Translations under genes and position numbers: made by a program
Shown: positions 1 through 7,344 of the stretch, piece by piece
Position numbering within the stretch: position 1 is the stretch's first letter
How the letters are laid out: the number at the start of each line of letters is the position of its first letter
The notes under the pieces: model-generated
Databases searched by the model: none
The model's input: the letters and a program-made list of their open reading frames with translations, nothing else
What the model was told of the DNA's origin: nothing
DNA from: Lachnospiraceae bacterium
GTDB lineage: Bacteria; Bacillota; Clostridia; Lachnospirales; Lachnospiraceae
Length of the DNA stretch: 10,258 nt
Assembly: GCA_019420465.1 (NCBI GenBank)
Contig: JAHZHB010000103.1
Span: forward strand, 1 to 10,258
Reading direction: 5' to 3'

Positions 1-732
1 GTACTGCTCCGGATGCAGCCATACCTGCACACGACGCAGACGGAAGTTTCCCGTCGGATCATACTCCAGCGTACTGGCATACACAACGATCGCCACAGCG
101 ATCACCACGATCACCGCCAGAAAGATCATAAACGGCTTTGTCTTCGGATGGCTGACAAAGATGATCACCATAGTAATAGCACCGATGATCAGACCCGTAC
201 TTAAGTTATCTGTAAAATACCAGGCAAACGCTGCCGGTATAGCTCCCCAGATCAGCAGAAACAATGTACCTTTTAAGGTATTGATCTGCCGCCCAAGCTT
301 GATCGCCAGATACGGAACAAAGATGATCACCGCGATCTTGGCGATCTCTGCCGGCTGAAACGTAATACCGATCTTGAGCCATCTTTTGGAACCGTTGGCC
401 GAATAGCCAAACGGTGTCAGACGTACCATCATCATCAGGATCAGTGAAACGATATATAACAGACCGGCCCAGCTTTTCAGATAATGATAATCATATCTGG
501 AAATGATCACACACAAAACCACAGCGCCCACAGTGATCGGTGCCTGGTGTTTCAGATACCACATACTGTCATTTGCCATTTTGGCATTTGACGCTGCATC
601 ATAAGAGCTGGCACTGTACAGAATAATAAGGCCAAAAGCTACCAGAAGAATGATCGCAGCCAGAAGATTGTAATCATAATAATCCCGGCGCGTTCTGGCA
701 TCCCGCATAGCCTTTCCTATCTCTCGAAACAT
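1..732 (-). CDS. ftsW: FtsW/RodA-family (SEDS) peptidoglycan glycosyltransferase, 3' end cut by window edge
   Basis: This is the N-terminal 244 codons of a polytopic membrane protein; the C-terminus lies left of the window. SEDS proteins polymerise lipid II into glycan strands, FtsW at the septum and RodA along the side wall. The translation opens with a short basic cytoplasmic stretch (RTRRDYYDYN). A first membrane segment follows, ending in LYSASSYDA. Further hallmarks are the family block NGSKRWLKIG...FQPAEIAKIA at about residues 119-142, a DNLSTGLIIG segment near 183, and RLRRVQVWLHPE at the edge. Several hydrophobic helices lie between these blocks. The ATG at 732 has an AAGGGG ribosome binding site at 738-743, 5 nt away, and a good promoter upstream. 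The N-terminal style favours FtsW (or the sporulation paralogue SpoVE) over RodA, but without the second half the paralogue is not certain. The SEDS assignment itself is secure. Confidence 0.85.
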   Translation of the reverse strand, partial: MFREIGKAMRDARTRRDYYDYNLLAAIILLVAFGLIILYSASSYDAASNAKMANDSMWYLKHQAPITVGAVVLCVIISRYDYHYLKSWAGLLYIVSLILMMMVRLTPFGYSANGSKRWLKIGITFQPAEIAKIAVIIFVPYLAIKLGRQINTLKGTLFLLIWGAIPAAFAWYFTDNLSTGLIIGAITMVIIFVSHPKTKPFMIFLAVIVVIAVAIVVYASTLEYDPTGNFRLRRVQVWLHPEQY

Positions 733-763
733 ATTTTCCCCTTATCATGCCAAATATAGCATA

Positions 764-792
764 GTTATATCATATACAGCGGCTTTTTTCAA
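764..792 (-). promoter_or_regulatory. Probable promoter of the ftsW-like gene
   Basis: On the minus strand a -35 box TTGAAA (787-792) and a -10 box TATAAC (764-769) are separated by 17 nt. Transcription would begin about 25 nt before the ATG at 732, so the gene need not depend on the broken lysR upstream. No convincing terminator is visible between the lysR stop (832) and this promoter. The call rests on consensus matching only. Confidence 0.55.
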
Positions 793-831
793 ACTATAAT
801 CTGTTCAAATACACGATCTGCGCCCAAAAAC

Positions 832-1673
832 TCAAAAGCTGACCGCAGACATATAGCGTGCTATAAAATCTCTGGCATAGTCTATAAATTTTCTGGCTGC
901 AGGAGAGGCCATCTGTAACGACGGCACGGCAAGGCCAAGCTGTCTGACCGCGCCGGGCAAAAGCGGCATGGTCTTAACATTTGTATCGTTATGCTCCAGC
1001 ACCATCCCTGGCAGAATACTGAGTCCCAGCCCACAGGATACCATGGCAATGATCGTATAGTCATCCTTTGCCGAATACTGGATATCCGGATGGATATGCT
1101 TTTGTTTCAGCAGACGGTGCACATCTATATCGGTACCTTTTTCTGAAATCACAAAAGTCTGGCCATTAAAGTTTTCCAGCGGAAATGCCGTACTGCCAGA
1201 GGAATCCAGTCATACCAGTCATCCACCCCTTCACTGAAAAAGCCCATATCCACTTCTCTTCTCTGCATCCATTCCAGGATATCCTGCGCACCACCCTCCT
1301 TGAAATGGATCTCGATCTGCGGATAATCCTTTCGGAATTCCCGTATGATCTGCGGCAGCCACTTACGGGAAATACTGGAATATGTTCCGATCTGCAAGGA
1401 TCCGCGGTTGAGATCATGCAGATTTTCCACCATCTGCTGCAGATTGTCCTGACTCTGCACGATCTGGCTGACATAGGAAAGGATCTCTTCACCCGCTGCT
1501 GTCAGATAAGCACCGTTTCTGCTCCGGTAAAACAATGTCAGTCCCAGTTCCTCCTCCAGACGCTTTAAGGTATGGCTCACTCCGGACTGTGTATAGCCAA
1601 GCGCCTCCGCCGCCTTTGAAAAGCTGTGGCAGCGGACAACCTCCATAAAAATATGATATTTGCTGATTTCCAT
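832..1673 (-). pseudogene. LysR-family transcriptional regulator, disrupted by an internal frame change
   Basis: The first frame (start 1673, stop 1149-1151) gives the N-terminal winged helix-turn-helix (SKAAEALGYTQSGVSHTLKRLEEELG, residues about 19-44) and the first part of the effector-binding domain, ending in DDWYDWIPL at residue 159. The reading then continues in another frame (STAFPLENFNGQTFVISEKG) and runs as a normal LysR C-terminus to the TGA at 832-834. The switch lies between 1186 and 1196. Restoring the frame needs 3n+1 extra bases. LysR proteins usually have some 15-20 residues (a strand ending near HPLA) between WIPL and FPL, which are absent here, and the joined length is about 280 instead of about 295-300. 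This suggests a small deletion and not just one lost base. The start is taken at 1673 because GAGGA lies about 8 nt upstream; two ATGs further upstream (1688, 1682) lack a well-spaced site. The gene diverges from putP and was probably its regulator. An assembly or sequencing error remains possible. Confidence 0.85.
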
Positions 1674-1698
1674 AGATTTCATCCTCATTTCTTCTGTC

Positions 1699-1711
1699 AG
1701 AATCTGATTCT
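1699..1711. promoter_or_regulatory. Second inverted repeat, possible operator half-site region
   Basis: AGAATC-T-GATTCT is a perfect 6-bp inverted repeat around one base. It directly abuts the T-N11-A repeat and overlaps the proposed lysR -10 box. It could be an additional regulator contact site. It does not itself match T-N11-A, so it may belong to another factor or be chance. Confidence 0.35.
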
Positions 1712-1735
1712 ATGACTTTTTGTCATGTTTGTCCA
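1707..1735 (-). promoter_or_regulatory. Probable lysR promoter
   Basis: On the minus strand, a -35 box TGGACA (1730-1735) and a -10 box TAGAAT (1707-1712) each differ from consensus at one position and are spaced by exactly 17 nt. The predicted start near 1700 leaves a leader of about 27 nt before the ATG at 1673. Both inverted repeats at 1699-1726 overlap this promoter, which fits the autorepression common among LysR regulators. Confidence 0.55.
1712..1726. promoter_or_regulatory. Candidate LysR operator (T-N11-A inverted repeat)
   Basis: ATGAC-TTTTT-GTCAT is a perfect 5-bp inverted repeat with a 5-nt spacer. It contains the T-N11-A pattern (T at 1713, A at 1725) typical of LysR-type binding sites. 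It lies in the spacer of the lysR promoter and about 30 bp upstream of the putP -35 box, where LysR activators usually bind. Function is inferred from position and symmetry only. Confidence 0.5.
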
Positions 1736-1757
1736 TACTTTTATGAATGATTGTCGC

Positions 1758-1785
1758 TTTACCATACTAAATTTTCCGCTATAAT
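1758..1785 (+). promoter_or_regulatory. Probable putP promoter
   Basis: A perfect -10 box TATAAT (1780-1785) is preceded, 16 nt upstream, by a weak -35 box TTTACC (1758-1763). The weak -35 fits a promoter that needs an activator, such as a LysR protein bound at 1712-1726. The transcript would start near 1792, giving a leader of about 70 nt that carries a small inverted repeat (1835-1847) just before the ribosome binding site. Confidence 0.6.
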
Positions 1786-1861
1786 ATAACTGTTGATTTC
1801 CTGCCGGATCTGTTTTTACTTATCTCAGGGAAACTAACACAATGTTAAGGAGGAGAATATT

Positions 1862-3397
1862 ATGGGTTCATCTACTGTTGCCATACTGATCGCTTTTGTC
1901 TGTTATCTGGCACTGATGATCGTGATCGGTGTTGTCTGCATGAAAAAGACAGGCAGCGCCAGTGACTATTTTCTTGGAGGACGTGGCCTCAGCGGTCCGG
2001 TTGCCGCACTTTCCGCACAGGCTTCGGATATGAGCGGCTGGCTGTTAATGGGACTGCCCGGTTCTGTCTATGCACTGGGTACCGGTCAGGCATGGATCGC
2101 CATCGGTCTGGGTCTGGGTACGATCGCCAACTGGCTGATCATCGCCAAACCTTTACGACGTTATACGATCGTTGCTGACAACGCTCTGACCTTACCGGAA
2201 TTTTTCGGTAACCGCTACAAAGATGAAAAAAAGATCCTGCTCGGTGTTTCTTCCGTGATCATCTGTATCTTTTTCCTTGTTTACACCGCTTCTGCACTGG
2301 CTTCCGGCGGTAAACTGTTTAATTCCGTATTCGGTATCGACTACCATGTAGCCCTGTTTATCGGTGCCGCTGTTATTCTGATCTATACCTTTATGGGTGG
2401 TTTTCTGGCCGTCTGTACGACAGACTTTGTACAGGGTATGCTGATGCTTGTCGGATTGTTAGTTGTTCCGATCATCGCATGGAATTTTGTCAGCGGTGAT
2501 TTTTCCGCCGCACTGGCAAACACCGGTGTAAATTCCGAACACTATATGAGTCTGTTTTATAACGGTGATCATCCGATCACCCTGGTAGAGATTCTGTCCA
2601 ATCTGGCCTGGGGACTTGGTTACTGCGGCATGCCGCATATTCTGGTACGTTTCATGGCGATCCGAAATGAAAAAGAGCTGAAAAAATCTTCTGTGATCGC
2701 TATCGTATGGGTTGTAATCTCCCTGTCCTTTGCCGTTATCATCGGTGTTGTCGGCAGAGCTTTCCTGTTCCCGACAGTCCTTGGCACAGAAGGTGCAGCT
2801 TCTACTGAATCTGTTTTCATTGAAATGATCACCCGTGTCTTTACGGAATATCTGCCACTGCCGTTTATCGGCGGACTGTTTATCTGTGGTATTCTGGCAG
2901 CGATCATGTCCACTGCAGATTCACAGCTTCTGGTCTGCTCCTCAGCTGTTTCTACCGATATCTATAAGGATATCCTGAATCCGAAGGCAGATGACAAAAA
3001 GGTACTGATGATCGGCCGTATCACAACACTGGCTGTCGCTATTATCGCTTTCTTTATCGCCTGGGATCCGAACAGCTCCATCATGGGACTGGTTTCCGAT
3101 GCATGGGCTGGTCTCGGTTCTGCCTTTGGTCCTCTGGTGCTGATGAGCCTGTTCTGGAAGCGTACCAACCTTCCGGGTGCTGTTGTCGGTCTGGTTTCCG
3201 GTGCCGCTACCGTACTCATCTGGGACTACCTGCCGCTTGTAAATGGTCAGACCATCTACGCTGCCACAGGCATCTACTCCCTGCTGGTCGGCTTCTTTAT
3301 CAGCCTGGTCTGCATCGTACTTGTCAGTCTGCTGACAAAAGCACCTTCAGTAGAGGTCACAGCGCAGTTTGATGCGTATAAAGAGTATAAAGAATAA
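1862..3397 (+). CDS. putP: Sodium/proline symporter (SSS family)
   Basis: This 511-residue membrane protein of the sodium:solute symporter family is close in length to E. coli PutP (502 residues). It imports proline together with Na+ across the cytoplasmic membrane, for nutrition or osmotic balance. Diagnostic stretches include DYFLGGRGLSGPVAALSAQA (35-54), then SDMSGWLLMGLPG, whose Asp56 matches the sodium-site Asp55 of E. coli PutP. Further on are TLPEFFGNRY and the TM9-like ILAAIMSTADSQLL, where Ser350 and Thr351 match the E. coli Ser340/Thr341 sodium ligands. About a dozen hydrophobic segments are spread over the whole length. The start is firm: AAGGAGGAG at 1847-1855 sits 6 nt before the ATG. 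It is monocistronic, divergent from the broken lysR and ended by the hairpin at 3440-3482. The subfamily call is strong; proline as substrate is inferred from similarity. Confidence 0.92.
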   Translation: MGSSTVAILIAFVCYLALMIVIGVVCMKKTGSASDYFLGGRGLSGPVAALSAQASDMSGWLLMGLPGSVYALGTGQAWIAIGLGLGTIANWLIIAKPLRRYTIVADNALTLPEFFGNRYKDEKKILLGVSSVIICIFFLVYTASALASGGKLFNSVFGIDYHVALFIGAAVILIYTFMGGFLAVCTTDFVQGMLMLVGLLVVPIIAWNFVSGDFSAALANTGVNSEHYMSLFYNGDHPITLVEILSNLAWGLGYCGMPHILVRFMAIRNEKELKKSSVIAIVWVVISLSFAVIIGVVGRAFLFPTVLGTEGAASTESVFIEMITRVFTEYLPLPFIGGLFICGILAAIMSTADSQLLVCSSAVSTDIYKDILNPKADDKKVLMIGRITTLAVAIIAFFIAWDPNSSIMGLVSDAWAGLGSAFGPLVLMSLFWKRTNLPGAVVGLVSGAATVLIWDYLPLVNGQTIYAATGIYSLLVGFFISLVCIVLVSLLTKAPSVEVTAQFDAYKEYKE

Positions 3398-3439
3398 TTA
3401 ACTGATCCAATTTTGATATCCAAGATAACAAAAACCTAT

Positions 3440-3482
3440 AAAGGCTGCCGTGTCCGGAATCCCATTCCGCACGGCAGCCTTT
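3440..3482. terminator. Bidirectional rho-independent terminator between putP and hflX
   Basis: A perfect 13-bp stem (AAAGGCTGCCGTG at 3440-3452 with its complement at 3470-3482) is extended by a 2-nt bulge, six more pairs (CGGAAT/ATTCCG) and a CCC loop. T-rich DNA follows on the plus strand (3487-3502). On the minus strand GGTTTTTG follows the stem. It sits between two convergent genes, 42 nt after the putP stop and 36 nt after the hflX stop, so it can serve both. Confidence 0.88.
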
Positions 3483-3518
3483 ATACGTTTTATTATCTTT
3501 TTCATTCACTCAGTCCTG

Positions 3519-4775
3519 TCAGCTCAGCCGTCCGTACAGGTCCACCGGCACATTGGCCTTCACCCGGATACCTTCTGCCAGATATTCCTCTTCCAAAAGC
3601 TGGCCTTCCTTTCGGATCAGCTGCAAAAGACCGGCCTCACTATAGGGAAAGACCCTCTCCAGCAGGATAAACGATTCCATCAGAAGATCTGCCAGAACGT
3701 CCCGGCAGCTTTGCAGTCCTTCTCCTGTTTTTGCGGAAATATACAGTGTTTTTTCCGCACGCGGATCATGCAGACTCTGCACATCATCCAGACGGTCACA
3801 TTTGTTGAATAATGTCAGGATCTTTTTCTGGTCTGCCTGCAGATCATGCAGCGTGTCATACACGACCTGCATATGCATATCTGCCATAGGATCTGAAGCA
3901 TCTACCACATGCAGGATATAATCCGCATATTTTGCCTCTTCCAGCGTGCTTTTGAAGGCTTCGATCAGATGATGGGGCAGCTTGTGAATAAATCCTACCG
4001 TATCTGTCAGAAGCAGCTGCTGGCCGTTTTCCAGCTCCAGAAGCCTGGTCGTCGGATCCAGTGTGGCAAACAGCTTGTCCTCTTCAAGTACATCTGCACC
4101 TGTCATGGTATTTAAAAAGGTGGATTTACCGGCATTGGTATAGCCGACGATCGCTGCTGTGGGAATCCTGCTCTCTTTTCTCCTGTCACGGATCAGTTCC
4201 CGGTGTTTTTTCACATTTTCCAGCTCTGCTTTCAGCCGCGAGATCCTTCCATGGATCAGACGTCTGTCCATCTCCAGCTTTTTCTCTCCCGGACCTCTGG
4301 TGCCGATACCACCGCCCAGACGGGACAGGGACGCCCGCATACCGACCAGACGGGCAGCACGGTACTTCAGCTGTGCCAGTTCCACCTGGATCTTTCCCTC
4401 GCTGCTTCTGGCCCGCGCGGCAAAGATATCCAGGATCACCATCGTACGGTCCAGTACCTTGCATTCCAGGATCTGTTCCAGATTGTTCATCTGGGCCGGA
4501 GACAGCTCATCGTCACACACAACACCCGTGGCATCGTATGCGGCCAGCATACATTTGATCTCTTCCAGCTTGCCGCTGCCCAGATATGTGCCGGGATGAA
4601 TCCGCTCCATGTGCTGTATGACCTGCCCCACACACTGTCCGCCGGCTGTACGCACCAGCTCCTCCAGCTCCTGCAGGGAATCCTCCATGGCAATATTGCC
4701 CGGCATACTGGCTGTCTCTGCACCGATCAGTATATAGGTCTCCTTCACCGTCTCATTTGTTATCATTTCTGCCAT
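3519..4775 (-). CDS. hflX: HflX ribosome-associated GTPase
   Basis: This 418-residue protein is close to the family length (E. coli 426). HflX binds the 50S subunit and can split stalled ribosomes under stress. The N-terminal HflX domain (about 1-180) carries LGSGKLEEI (65-73) and the conserved glycine-rich segment LSRLGGGIGTRGPGEKKLE (150-168). A coiled-coil linker follows (about 170-200). The GTPase domain has G1 GYTNAGKST (211-219), G3 DTVGF (258-262), G4 NKCD (324-327) and a G5-like SAKTGEG near 346. The ATG at 4775 is chosen because GGAGGAAG (4781-4788) lies just upstream. A longer reading from a TTG at 4808 would start inside the terminator hairpin and is rejected. It follows the TPR lipoprotein gene in the same direction, with that terminator between them. 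Confidence 0.95.
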   Translation of the reverse strand: MAEMITNETVKETYILIGAETASMPGNIAMEDSLQELEELVRTAGGQCVGQVIQHMERIHPGTYLGSGKLEEIKCMLAAYDATGVVCDDELSPAQMNNLEQILECKVLDRTMVILDIFAARARSSEGKIQVELAQLKYRAARLVGMRASLSRLGGGIGTRGPGEKKLEMDRRLIHGRISRLKAELENVKKHRELIRDRRKESRIPTAAIVGYTNAGKSTFLNTMTGADVLEEDKLFATLDPTTRLLELENGQQLLLTDTVGFIHKLPHHLIEAFKSTLEEAKYADYILHVVDASDPMADMHMQVVYDTLHDLQADQKKILTLFNKCDRLDDVQSLHDPRAEKTLYISAKTGEGLQSCRDVLADLLMESFILLERVFPYSEAGLLQLIRKEGQLLEEEYLAEGIRVKANVPVDLYGRLS

Positions 4776-4780
4776 GTTTT

Positions 4781-4788
4781 CTTCCTCC
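4781..4788 (-). promoter_or_regulatory. hflX ribosome binding site, directly after the terminator T-tract
   Basis: GGAGGAAG on the minus strand lies 5 nt from the ATG at 4775 (8 nt measured from GGAGG). Only 5 bases separate it from the last T of the terminator tract at 4794. This fixes the hflX start and leaves no room for a promoter between terminator and gene. Confidence 0.8.
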
Positions 4789-4793
4789 AGGGT

Positions 4794-4821
4794 AAAAAAA
4801 GCCGACAAAGGTCGGCTTTTT
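4794..4821 (-). terminator. Rho-independent terminator after the TPR lipoprotein gene, before hflX
   Basis: The stem GCCGAC/GTCGGC (4801-4806 with 4811-4816) has a 4-nt loop. It is preceded by a run of A and followed on the minus strand by seven T (4800-4794); pairing the A and T runs lengthens the stem to 11 bp. It begins one base after the lipoprotein stop codon (4823-4825). It should reduce transcription entering hflX. Confidence 0.82.
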
Positions 4822-4822
4822 C

Positions 4823-5884
4823 CTATCTTGTCTGCAAAAACTGTTTCTCTCTGTCTGCTGTCTCATCGTCCGGATACGCTTTGCTGTATTCGTCCATGAG
4901 CGTCTTTGCCTGCGTAAAATCAAGCTTTTTCTCATACACTGCGATACGGTTAAACAGAAGGCTCTGCTTTACGTCACCCTCAGCCGTCAAAAGTCCCTGC
5001 TCAATATTCTGCAGAGCAGCATCATACTTTTCTTCCGCGATATCGCACAGGGCCAGTCCGTTATAAGCTTCCGGCGCATCTTCCTTCCGATTCAGATATT
5101 CCTGATAGACAGACCGCGCGCTGACCACATCTTCCATCGCCAGATAGACTTTGCCAAGCAGTATGCGAGCCTCATCTGCTGTTTCATCCTGCTCTTTGTT
5201 TACCGCCTGTAAAAGGGCATCTCTGGCCTGATCGTAATAGCCAAGGGTATAATTAAAGAGTCCTCTGTAATACGCGCCCTTTGCGTCCTGCGATGTCTGG
5301 CTGTCCGCCTCAAGGGCCTGTTCCAGAAACGCACGTCCCTGTTTTTCCATATCATATGTTTTGCATACGGTATATACCTGCCAGATCACGCTGTAGCTGT
5401 CATCGAGTGATACGGCTTTTTCGAAATCCTCGATACCACGGTCGGTATCACCTTTTTCCATGTAAACTGTGCCACGCCGTTCATAGGCTTCTGCCGTATG
5501 CGTATATTCCAGAAGATCGGTATACGCTTCTGCAGCCCGCACCAGCTCACCTCTGGCCCGGTAGGACTCTGCCAGATAATAGTAAACATCAATAGTAAAC
5601 GCATCATTGACCGCGTCCATCTCTTCTAGACTCTGTTTGAGCACGGTCACTGCTGAAGCGTAATCTCCGGTACAGTAATACGCGATACCCAGTCCGCGAT
5701 AGTTTTCTGCCAGTCTTTTTTTCGTTTCTATGCCCTGTTTAAAGCAGGAAATAGCTTCTTCATACTGTCCGGCTTCCAGTTTTGCACTTCCCTCTTTGTA
5801 CAGCTGGTCTGTAGACGCCGCACAGCCGGAAAGCATCCACGCTACAAGCAGTACAGCGATGCCGGCTCGTATTCTGTGTTTCAT
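4823..5884 (-). CDS. TPR-repeat lipoprotein, function unknown
   Basis: This 353-residue secreted protein has a basic N-terminus, a hydrophobic stretch (about 7-18) and a lipobox LSGC with the lipidated cysteine at 21, followed by AAST. It should be anchored to the outer face of the cytoplasmic membrane. The rest is almost entirely tetratricopeptide repeats. At least seven are readable, near residues 26-55, 58-89, 98-130, 131-165, 204-233, 237-270 and 271-302, with the usual small/aromatic pattern (for example YRGLGIAYYCTGDYASAV). Such repeats mediate protein contacts; no catalytic domain is visible. The ATG has GGGAGG 6 nt upstream. It starts 13 nt after the glmM stop, so the two are very probably co-transcribed, and a terminator follows its own stop. 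A role in envelope or cell-wall assembly is an inference from glmM and the lipid anchor. I do not recognise a named family beyond TPR. Confidence 0.85.
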   Translation of the reverse strand: MKHRIRAGIAVLLVAWMLSGCAASTDQLYKEGSAKLEAGQYEEAISCFKQGIETKKRLAENYRGLGIAYYCTGDYASAVTVLKQSLEEMDAVNDAFTIDVYYYLAESYRARGELVRAAEAYTDLLEYTHTAEAYERRGTVYMEKGDTDRGIEDFEKAVSLDDSYSVIWQVYTVCKTYDMEKQGRAFLEQALEADSQTSQDAKGAYYRGLFNYTLGYYDQARDALLQAVNKEQDETADEARILLGKVYLAMEDVVSARSVYQEYLNRKEDAPEAYNGLALCDIAEEKYDAALQNIEQGLLTAEGDVKQSLLFNRIAVYEKKLDFTQAKTLMDEYSKAYPDDETADREKQFLQTR

Positions 5885-5897
5885 GCCTGCCTCCCTT

Positions 5898-7244
5898 TTA
5901 TTCCAGGATAAGGCCTTCCTGCTGCATCACAGCGATCACCTGATCCACGTATTTCTCACAAGTTGCATCATCAGCGGCTTCGACCATCACACGGATCAGC
6001 GGCTCTGTACCGCTTTCTCTGACAAGGATACGACCCTCACTGCCCAGTGCTTCGCCAACTTTTTTCACCTCAGCCTGCATAGCCGGATTTTCTCTGTCTG
6101 TCTTCTTATCTGCCACACGGACATTTTTCAGAAGCTGCGGATAGATCTTTACTTCTCCGGCTACTGTAGCCAGTGTTGTCTTTTTATGTGTCAGCACCTC
6201 CATGATCATCAGAGAGGTTAAAATACCGTCTCCTGTAGTGGCATAACGGTTGAAGATAATATGGCCGGACTGTTCACCGCCAAGGCTGTGACCGTTGGCC
6301 TGCATGTTTTCACTGACATATTTATCACCTACAGCTGTCTGCTCGTAACGGATACCCTCTCTGTCGCAGGCCTTGTACAGACCGATATTGGACATGACAG
6401 TCGTTACGATCGTATCGTTGTTTAACTGGCCTTTCTCCTTGAGATATTTACCACAGACATACAGGATCAGGTCACCGTTGATCACCTGGCCGTGCTCATC
6501 CACAGCGATACAGCGGTCTGCATCACCGTCATAGGCAAAACCGATATCCAGATCATGCTCCACAACATAGCGCTGCAGATGTTCGATGTGGGTAGAACCA
6601 CAGTCTCTGTTGATATTTGTACCATCCGGTGTATTGTTGATCACAAAGGTTTTGGCTCCCAGCGCATCAAACACACTCTTGGCCACGGAGGAAGCACTGC
6701 CGTTGGAACAGTCCAGTCCGACCTTCCAGTTTTTGTAGGAACGGGTCGGAATCGAGATCAGATAACCGATATAACGGTTACGTCCGGCTACAAAATCCAC
6801 TGTACGTCCGATATTTTCACGATGGGCAAAAGGAATCTCCGGAAGCTCACCATCGATATAAGCCTCTATCTGCGCTTCGATCTTGGCATCCATTTTCTGT
6901 CCGTTGCCATTGATCAGCTTGATACCGTTATCGTAAAACGGATTATGGCTGGCGGAGATCATGATACCACAGTCAAACTCATCCGTACGTACCACATAAG
7001 CCACACTCGGTGTCGTTGTCACATGTAAAAGGAAAGCATCCGCACCGGACGCTGTCAGACCGGCAACCAGAGAATATTCGAACATATAGCTGCTTCTTCT
7101 GGTATCTTTACCGATCACGATCTGCGCCTTATGCTCACGGCCAAAATACCAGCCCAGAAAACGTCCTACTTTATAAGCATGTTCTACTGTCAGATTCACA
7201 TTGGCTTCCCCGCGGAAACCATCTGTTCCAAAATATTTTCCCAT
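5898..7244 (-). CDS. glmM: Phosphoglucosamine mutase
   Basis: GlmM converts glucosamine-6-phosphate to glucosamine-1-phosphate in the cytoplasm, a step towards UDP-GlcNAc and so peptidoglycan. The protein has 448 residues, the same as B. subtilis GlmM. It begins MGKYFGTDGFRG, the family signature. The catalytic serine loop SASHNP (97-102, phosphoserine at 99) is followed by FYDNGIKL. The metal-binding loop DGDADR is at 239-244, the sugar-specificity motif GGEQSGHI is near 324, and the C-terminal phosphate-binding loop RESGTEPLIRV is near 405. All key residues are present. The ATG at 7244 is preferred over one four codons upstream, because GGAGG (7250-7254) lies 5 nt before 7244 and overlaps the upstream ATG. 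It has its own promoter and leads a unit with the TPR lipoprotein. As in other bacteria, activation by serine phosphorylation is expected from family knowledge. Confidence 0.97.
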   Translation of the reverse strand: MGKYFGTDGFRGEANVNLTVEHAYKVGRFLGWYFGREHKAQIVIGKDTRRSSYMFEYSLVAGLTASGADAFLLHVTTTPSVAYVVRTDEFDCGIMISASHNPFYDNGIKLINGNGQKMDAKIEAQIEAYIDGELPEIPFAHRENIGRTVDFVAGRNRYIGYLISIPTRSYKNWKVGLDCSNGSASSVAKSVFDALGAKTFVINNTPDGTNINRDCGSTHIEHLQRYVVEHDLDIGFAYDGDADRCIAVDEHGQVINGDLILYVCGKYLKEKGQLNNDTIVTTVMSNIGLYKACDREGIRYEQTAVGDKYVSENMQANGHSLGGEQSGHIIFNRYATTGDGILTSLMIMEVLTHKKTTLATVAGEVKIYPQLLKNVRVADKKTDRENPAMQAEVKKVGEALGSEGRILVRESGTEPLIRVMVEAADDATCEKYVDQVIAVMQQEGLILE

Positions 7245-7249
7245 TGTAT

Positions 7250-7254
7250 CCTCC
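7250..7254 (-). promoter_or_regulatory. glmM ribosome binding site that decides the start
   Basis: GGAGG on the minus strand is 5 nt from the ATG at 7244. The alternative ATG (7254-7256) overlaps this site and has nothing similar upstream, so the shorter protein, beginning MGKYFGTDG, is the likely product. Confidence 0.75.
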
Positions 7255-7344
7255 ATTTATCAGGTTTTATCCCTGTCTCTTCGCCCGTTCTTTACGAAAA
7301 AGACCGGACAGTATTTTCCTGTTTTTCAGCTACAGAGTTACTAT

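Noticed and set aside
13..358. Short plus-strand open frames at the left edge
   Set aside because: The minus strand reads as one unbroken FtsW/RodA-like protein over the same bases.
832..1152. Separate 106-residue gene starting at GTG 1152
   Set aside because: It is the C-terminal half of the LysR effector domain, and homology continues upstream of the GTG in the same frame, so it is part of the broken gene.
4776..4808. Longer hflX beginning at TTG 4808
   Set aside because: The extension reads through the terminator hairpin and the ribosome binding site; the ATG at 4775 has ideal GGAGG spacing.
4203..5066. Plus-strand open frame of 287 codons across hflX and the lipoprotein gene
   Set aside because: It is antisense to two well-supported genes, runs through the terminator and shows no recognisable domain or ribosome binding site.
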